Of a DNA stretch of 64,000 nucleotides, positions 59,294 through 64,000 are shown piece by piece. Each line of letters starts with the position of its first letter. Positions within the stretch are counted from its first letter, which is position 1. Source of the stretch: Streptosporangium sp. NBC_01495. GTDB taxonomy: Bacteria; Actinomycetota; Actinomycetes; Streptosporangiales; Streptosporangiaceae. The DNA is taken from NCBI RefSeq assembly GCF_036250735.1, contig NZ_CP109430.1:10106001-10170000 (forward strand), read 5' to 3'. The notes under the pieces were generated by a model that saw nothing but the letters and a program-made list of their open reading frames with translations, was not told the origin of the DNA and did no database searches. The position numbers were made by a program, and so were the translations under genes.

Positions 59294-61633
59294 GTGGCTT
59301 TGAGCACTGACACCCCGCCGGAGGTGTGGAGGGACGCCGACGTCCCCGACGAGGACCGGGTCGAGGCACTGATGGCCAGGATGAGCCTGGCCGAGAAGGT
59401 CGCGCAGCTCTACGGCGTCTGGGTGGGCATCGACAACGACGACGGTGAGATGGCCCCGCACCAGCACGAGTTCACGTCACTGCCGGTCGGGTGGGACGAG
59501 CTCGTCCGGAACGGCATCGGTCAGCTGACCCGGCCGTTCGGCACCAGGCCCGTCGACGTCCTGACCGGGGCGACCACGCTCGCGGGCGCCCAGCGTTCGA
59601 TCACCGCGGCGGGACGGTGGGGCATCCCCGCGCTGGTGCACGAGGAGTGCCTGACCGGCCTCGCCGCCTGGAAGGCCACCGTCTACCCCTCACCGCTGTG
59701 CTGGGGTGCGAGCTTCGACCCGGACCTGGTCGAGCGGATGGGGGCGCAGATCGGCGCCACCATGCGGCGGCTCGGGATCCACCAGGGCCTCGCCCCGGTC
59801 GTGGACGTCGCCCGCGACCTGCGATGGGGCCGCGTCGAGGAGACCATCGGCGAGGACCCCGTGCTCGTCGGCACGATCGGCGGCGCGTACGTCCGCGGGG
59901 TGCGGTCGGCGGGCGTGATCGCCACCCTGAAGCATTTCGTGGGCTACTCGGCCTCCAAGGCGGGCCGGAATCTGGCCCCGGTGTCGGTGGGCCGCCGGGA
60001 GATCGCCGACGTGCTGCTGCCTCCGTTCGAGATGGCGCTGCGGGCCGGGGCCGACTCGGTGATGAACTCCTACACCGACATCGACGGCGTCCCGGTCGCG
60101 GCCGACCCCACCCTGCTCACCGATCTGCTTCGCGGCACCTACGGTTTCACCGGCACCGTCGTGGCCGACTACTTCTCCGTCGCCTTCCTGCAGACTCTCC
60201 ACAACGTGGCCGAGTCCCCCGGCGACGCGGCCAGGCTGGCGCTGACGGCGGGGATCGACGTGGAACTGCCCACGGTCAACACCTACGGCCCGCCACTGAT
60301 CGAGGCGATCGACCGCGGCGAGGTCGACGTCGCCCTCGTCGACCGCGCGCTGCGTCGCGTGCTCCTGCAGAAGGTCCGGCTGGGCCTGCTCGACGAGGAG
60401 TGGGTGCCCGAGCCCGCCGTTCTGGAGGAGACGGACGACGCCGTGCTGGACGGCGAGTCCCAGCGTGCCCTCGCGGGCGAACTGGCCCGCCGTTCCGTCG
60501 TCCTGCTCCGCAACACCGGCTCGCTGCCGCTGGCGGCGGGCCTGCGCCTGGCCGTGGTCGGGCCACGGGCCGACACCCCGCAGGCCATGATGGGCTGCTA
60601 CTCGTTCCCGATGCACGTCGGCGTGCACCACCCCGAGGTGCCCATCGGCATCGAGGTGCCGACCCTGGTCGAGGCGCTGCGCGCCGACCCCGCCGGCTAT
60701 GACGTGCGCTACGAGCAGGGGGTGCCCGTCCTCGGCGGCGACGACGAGGGCATCGCCGCGGCCGTGGCCGCGGCGGCGGACGCCGACGTCTGCGTGGCCG
60801 TGCTCGGCGACCAGGCGGGCCTGTTCGGGCGCGGCACCTCCGGGGAGGGCTGCGACGCCGAGAGCCTGCGCCTGCCCGGGAGACAGGAGGAGCTGCTGGA
60901 GGCCGTGCTGGCCACCGGCGTCCCGGTCGTCCTGGTGCTTCTGGTCGGCCGGCCGTACGAGCTGGCCCGGCAGGTCGACCGCCTGGCGGCCGTCGTGTGC
61001 GGGTTCTTCCCCGGTGAGGAGGGCGCGCGTGCTCTGGCCGACGTGCTGTCCGGCCGGGCCGATCCGGCGGGGCGGCTCCCGGTGAGCTTCCCCGGCGACG
61101 GCGGCAACCAGCCCTCCACCTACCTGGCCGCGCCGCTGGGCCTGCGCGGCGAGGTGAGCTCGGTGGACCCCACCCCGCTGTTCCCGTTCGGCCACGGACT
61201 GTCCTACACCCCGATCACGTGGAAGGACGTCGTCGCCGGCGCGGAGGCGTGGCCGACGGACGGCACCCTCGACGTGCGGGTGACACTCCACAACGATGCG
61301 GCCGGTTCGGTGTCGGACGTCGTGCAGGTCTACCTCCACGACCCGGTCGCCGAGGTCGCCCGCCCGGTGCAGTCGCTGCTGACGGCCCATCGGGTCGACC
61401 TGGAGCCGGGGGAGACGCGCGAGGTCACGATCACGCTGCACGCCGACCAGACCTCCTACACCGGAGCGGCCGGACAGCGGCAGGTCGACCCGGGCGCGGT
61501 CGAGTTGCGGGTCGGCGCGTCGAGCGCGGACATCAGGGAGACCATCTCCGTCTCCATGACCGGGCCGCGGCGCCAGGTCGGTTTCGACCGGGTCATGGAG
61601 GCGACCGTCACCTCTGGGGCGGCCGAGGGCTGA
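59294..61633 (+). CDS. Cytoplasmic glycoside hydrolase family 3
   Basis: A 779-residue retaining exo-beta-glycosidase. The N-terminal barrel holds the nucleophile D292 in TGTVVADYFSV, with KHFVGYS near 213-219. The alpha/beta sandwich follows from about 385, and a fibronectin-III-like domain ends the protein. The residue after the nucleophile is Tyr, where many beta-glucosidases have Trp, as in some xylosidase-type members. There is no signal peptide. It starts with GTG after GGAGAAG and ends the operon before a double terminator. Confidence 0.94.
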   Translation: MALSTDTPPEVWRDADVPDEDRVEALMARMSLAEKVAQLYGVWVGIDNDDGEMAPHQHEFTSLPVGWDELVRNGIGQLTRPFGTRPVDVLTGATTLAGAQRSITAAGRWGIPALVHEECLTGLAAWKATVYPSPLCWGASFDPDLVERMGAQIGATMRRLGIHQGLAPVVDVARDLRWGRVEETIGEDPVLVGTIGGAYVRGVRSAGVIATLKHFVGYSASKAGRNLAPVSVGRREIADVLLPPFEMALRAGADSVMNSYTDIDGVPVAADPTLLTDLLRGTYGFTGTVVADYFSVAFLQTLHNVAESPGDAARLALTAGIDVELPTVNTYGPPLIEAIDRGEVDVALVDRALRRVLLQKVRLGLLDEEWVPEPAVLEETDDAVLDGESQRALAGELARRSVVLLRNTGSLPLAAGLRLAVVGPRADTPQAMMGCYSFPMHVGVHHPEVPIGIEVPTLVEALRADPAGYDVRYEQGVPVLGGDDEGIAAAVAAAADADVCVAVLGDQAGLFGRGTSGEGCDAESLRLPGRQEELLEAVLATGVPVVLVLLVGRPYELARQVDRLAAVVCGFFPGEEGARALADVLSGRADPAGRLPVSFPGDGGNQPSTYLAAPLGLRGEVSSVDPTPLFPFGHGLSYTPITWKDVVAGAEAWPTDGTLDVRVTLHNDAAGSVSDVVQVYLHDPVAEVARPVQSLLTAHRVDLEPGETREVTITLHADQTSYTGAAGQRQVDPGAVELRVGASSADIRETISVSMTGPRRQVGFDRVMEATVTSGAAEG

Positions 61634-61636
61634 CGA

Positions 61637-61674
61637 CGGTCCGCGGCGCCGGCCACGGGCGGCGCCGCGGACCG
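61637..61674. terminator. Terminator hairpin 1, 14-bp perfect stem
   Basis: Arms CGGTCCGCGGCGCC and GGCGCCGCGGACCG enclose a 10-nt loop, starting four bases after the GH3 stop codon. Confidence 0.85.
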
Positions 61675-61676
61675 GC

Positions 61677-61733
61677 ACCACGAGACGGCGAGGGCGGCCC
61701 GGGATCTCCCGGGCCGCCCTCGCGTCTCGTGGT
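61677..61733. terminator. Terminator hairpin 2, about 27-bp stem
   Basis: Arms start ACCACGAGAC and end GTCTCGTGGT, with a long central GC stem and one bulged G. It follows hairpin 1 after two bases and serves the convergent GH3 and aldehyde dehydrogenase genes. Confidence 0.88.
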
Positions 61734-61747
61734 GTTCGCCGTTCGCG

Positions 61748-63289
61748 TTATTCGCTGTGGGTGAGGACGCCGTCGACCCGGCGGACGAGCCCCGTGGAGG
61801 CGGCCGGCGCGTCGCGAAGCTCGTCCGGCAGCAGCTCCCGCGGAACGTTCTGCAGGCTGATCGGGCGCAGCCAGCGGCGGATCGACGTGCTGCCGACGCT
61901 GGTGTGCAGCGCGCTGGTGGCCGCCGGGTACGGCCCGCCGTGGTGCATGCCCCAGGCCACCGCCACCCCGGTCGGGAAGCCGTTCCACACGACACGGCCG
62001 ACCATGTCGGACAGCCGCGTGAGAAGCCGGGCCGACAGCTCGCCGTCCGCCGCGTCGGCGTGGACCGTCCCGGTGAGAGCCGGGCCGAAGGTCTCGACGA
62101 GCCGGAGGAGATGCTCCTCGGAGGTGTACTCGACGGTCACCAGGACCGGCCCGAAGCACTCCTCAAGCAGCGCGCCCGTCACGGCGCCGGCGTCCGCGTG
62201 CAGCAACAGCGGCGCGCCGGTCCAGCCGCCGCCCTCGCCGGTCTCCTTGCCGCCGGCGAGCGTCCGGACGCCGTCCATGCCGCGCAGCGTCTCCGCGCCG
62301 TGTCGGTAGGCGTCGGCCGTCCGCTCGCTGAGCATGAAGCCGGCGGACAGCGCGTCGACGTGCTTCGCCAGCGAGCGGCGGATCGCCTCGCCGTACGCGT
62401 CGGCGGGAAGCAGCGCCAGGCCAGGCTTCGTGCAGAACTGCCCGACACCGAGCGTGAAGGAGGCCGCGAGCCCCGCGGCGATCTCCTCGCCGCGCGCCGC
62501 GGCGGCCTCGGGGCACACGACGAGCGTGTTGAGCGCGCCCAGCTCGCCGTAGAAGGGGATCGGCGACGGCCGGGCCGACGCGACGTCGAACAGCGTGCGC
62601 CCGGCGCCGAGGGAGCCGGTGAACCCGACGGCCTGGACGGCGGGATGCCCGACCAGGCCGACCCCCGCCTCCCGTCCCCAGACCAGGTTGATCACATCCG
62701 GGGTGACACCGGCCGCCCTCGCGCCCGCGACGAGCGCCTCGTGGCTGAGCACCGACGTCGCCGGGTGCGCCGTGTGCACCTTGGCGATGACCGGGCAACC
62801 CGCGCTCAGGGCAGAGGCGGTGTCGCCGCCGGGCACGGAGAAGGCGAACGGGAAGTTGCTCGCCCCGAACACCGCGACAGGTCCGAGCGGGACCAGCATC
62901 CGGCGCAGGTCCGGGCGTGGTCCCATCGGGGTTTCCCCCGCGTGGTCGATGGTCGCCTCAAGATAGGCGCCGTCCTCCGCCACGTCGGCGAACAGGTCGA
63001 GCTGGTAGCACGTCCTGGTCAGCTCGCCGTTGAGCCGCTGCTCTCCCAGGGCGGTCTCGCGGTCGGCCACGGCGACCAGGTCGGCCCGGCGTTCCTCGAG
63101 CGAGCGCGCCATCGAGCGGAGCAGCCGGGCGCGTCCCGCGCGCCCCAGCCCGGCGAGCTCCCGCGCGGCCACGGCCGCCCGCGCGCAGAGGTCGTCGAGC
63201 TCCGCGGGCGACGTCTCGGCGCCGACCCGCTCGACCTCACGCCCTGTCCGCGCGTCGACGCTGGCGAAACCGTGGATGTTCCCTGTCAT
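61748..63289 (-). CDS. 2-oxoglutarate semialdehyde dehydrogenase-type ALDH
   Basis: A 513-residue NAD(P)-dependent aldehyde dehydrogenase. The catalytic Cys is in GVGQFCTKPGL and the general base Glu in GELGALNTLVV; VFGASNFPFAFSVPGGDTAS binds the cofactor. Length and motifs fit the semialdehyde dehydrogenases that finish Weimberg-type pathways. It overlaps the FAH-family gene as ATGA. It should convert 2-oxoglutarate semialdehyde to 2-oxoglutarate; this follows from context more than from unique residues. Confidence 0.9.
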   Translation of the reverse strand: MTGNIHGFASVDARTGREVERVGAETSPAELDDLCARAAVAARELAGLGRAGRARLLRSMARSLEERRADLVAVADRETALGEQRLNGELTRTCYQLDLFADVAEDGAYLEATIDHAGETPMGPRPDLRRMLVPLGPVAVFGASNFPFAFSVPGGDTASALSAGCPVIAKVHTAHPATSVLSHEALVAGARAAGVTPDVINLVWGREAGVGLVGHPAVQAVGFTGSLGAGRTLFDVASARPSPIPFYGELGALNTLVVCPEAAAARGEEIAAGLAASFTLGVGQFCTKPGLALLPADAYGEAIRRSLAKHVDALSAGFMLSERTADAYRHGAETLRGMDGVRTLAGGKETGEGGGWTGAPLLLHADAGAVTGALLEECFGPVLVTVEYTSEEHLLRLVETFGPALTGTVHADAADGELSARLLTRLSDMVGRVVWNGFPTGVAVAWGMHHGGPYPAATSALHTSVGSTSIRRWLRPISLQNVPRELLPDELRDAPAASTGLVRRVDGVLTHSE

Positions 63290-64000
63290 GACCGATCCCC
63301 TTCGAACGGCTGCTCGTCACGCGCGGCTCTCCGCGCGACCGTGTTGCGCAACACTCCGACGCCTTCGATGCCGATCTCGACCGTGTCGCCGTCCGCGAGC
63401 GTGAACGGCGTCGGCGGTACGAGGCACGTGCCGGTCGACAGGACGACCCCGTCCGGGTGGACGTCGCCACGCATCAGGTACGAGACCAGCTCGTCGAGGC
63501 GCCGGCGCAGCCGCGCGGTGCTCGCCTCGCCGCTCCACTCCGGCTCGCCCTCCCTGCCGATCGTCATCTCGATCGTGAGGTCGTACGGATCCTCGATCTC
63601 CCAGACCGGCCTGATCCAGGGGCCGAGACCGCAGGCACCGTAATAGATCTTGGCCTGGGGAAGGTAGAGAGGGTTCTCCCCTTCGATGCTGCGTGAGGAC
63701 ATGTCGTTGCACACCGTGTAGCCGACGATCTCCCCGAAGCGGTTCACCACCAGCGCCAGCTCGGGCTCCGGCACGTCCACCACCGAGTCGGCGCGGATGC
63801 CCAGGCCGCCGTCCGGGCCGACGACCCGCCACGGGACCGACTTGAAGAACAGCTCCGGCCGCTCGGCGTCGTAGACCAGCTCGTAGACGGTCGCGGCGCG
63901 CTCGCTCTCCTCGACCCTCGCCTCACGCGACGTCTCGTACGTGACGCCCGCCGCCCACACCTCGGTCGTGCCGTCGATCGGCGCGAGGAGATCGACCTCC
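63286..64000 (-). CDS. FAH-family 2-keto-3-deoxy sugar acid dehydratase (5' end beyond window)
   Basis: About 237 C-terminal residues of a fumarylacetoacetase-fold enzyme are visible; the N-terminus lies to the right of the window. The block GEIVGYTVCNDMSSRSIEGE followed by NPLYLPQAKIYYGACGLGP is characteristic of 2-keto-3-deoxy-xylonate/arabinonate dehydratases, distinct from catechol-pathway members. It is upstream of and coupled to the aldehyde dehydrogenase. Together they would turn a 2-keto-3-deoxy-pentonate into 2-oxoglutarate. The aldonate dehydratase that should act before it is not in the window. Confidence 0.88.
   Translation of the reverse strand, partial: EVDLLAPIDGTTEVWAAGVTYETSREARVEESERAATVYELVYDAERPELFFKSVPWRVVGPDGGLGIRADSVVDVPEPELALVVNRFGEIVGYTVCNDMSSRSIEGENPLYLPQAKIYYGACGLGPWIRPVWEIEDPYDLTIEMTIGREGEPEWSGEASTARLRRRLDELVSYLMRGDVHPDGVVLSTGTCLVPPTPFTLADGDTVEIGIEGVGVLRNTVARRAARDEQPFEGDRS

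Noticed and set aside
1..64000. tRNA, rRNA, insertion sequence or prophage
   Set aside because: I looked for T-loop motifs, transposase and integrase signatures and terminal repeats and saw none. A tRNAscan-SE or ISfinder run would be needed to exclude them fully.

Overview
The window is very GC-rich chromosomal DNA with strong third-position GC bias and frequent GTG starts. Genes are packed with 1-17 bp overlaps, and several families are typical of mycelial actinomycetes: an SCO5389-type protein, a DUF6400-type protein, LCP wall enzymes, CUT1 sugar transporters without their own ATPase, and a sortase-type LPFTG surface protein. I read it as a Streptosporangiales/Streptomyces-like actinobacterium; the genus cannot be fixed. 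I found no rRNA, tRNA, CRISPR array, integrase or IS element, so this is chromosome rather than a mobile island.

Layout. 1-4740: aminotransferase diverging from a LysR regulator, RNase HII, an SCO5389-family protein and a deviant Walker-A ATPase with a Zur-like box. 5087-10612: envelope genes (LPFTG surface protein, a convergent membrane-anchored surface protein, an LCP transferase, a four-helix membrane protein). 10570-16132: a five-gene, translationally coupled minus-strand operon encoding an OleA-like ketosynthase, a family 2 glycosyltransferase, a P450, an OleC-like AMP ligase and an OleD-like reductase. No OleB-like hydrolase is present, so a beta-lactone type product is plausible. A divergent MFS transporter follows. 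18033-25725: orphan lipoprotein, GlxA-type AraC regulator, orphan histidine kinase with a leader hairpin, second LCP protein and a type IV ABC exporter. 25984-35806: a seven-gene minus-strand operon for an apparently uncharacterised envelope system. It combines a sigma-factor-like protein fused to an anti-sigma-like zinc motif, one membrane helix and an outside beta-sandwich; an EspI/MinD-like ATPase; three single-span Pro-rich proteins; a mucin-like exported protein; and a GH16 enzyme. 36506-42268: small conserved genes, a Tat-exported family 8 polysaccharide lyase and a Beta-family protein. 42576-47163: a TelA-type locus with two substrate-binding-like proteins, one fused to a VWA domain. 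47372-48232: a DNA glycosylase-type gene.

48264-64000 is a coherent sugar-catabolism locus. A LacI regulator sits between an ABC importer plus GH5 operon and a tautomerase, dehydrogenase, lactonase, aldo-keto reductase and GH3 operon. An aldehyde dehydrogenase and a 2-keto-3-deoxy sugar acid dehydratase-type FAH protein follow. Both glycosidases lack signal peptides. The simplest reading is import of a glycoside, intracellular cleavage, oxidation to a lactone and aldonate, and Weimberg-like conversion to 2-oxoglutarate. Four intergenic sites share a GAAA-S-TTT core and are candidate LacI operators.

A recurring oddity is short tandem repeats (often 36 bp, also 9, 15, 17, 18, 23, 25, about 40, 42 and 52 bp). 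They sit at the 3' ends of genes or inside surface loops of otherwise ordinary enzymes.
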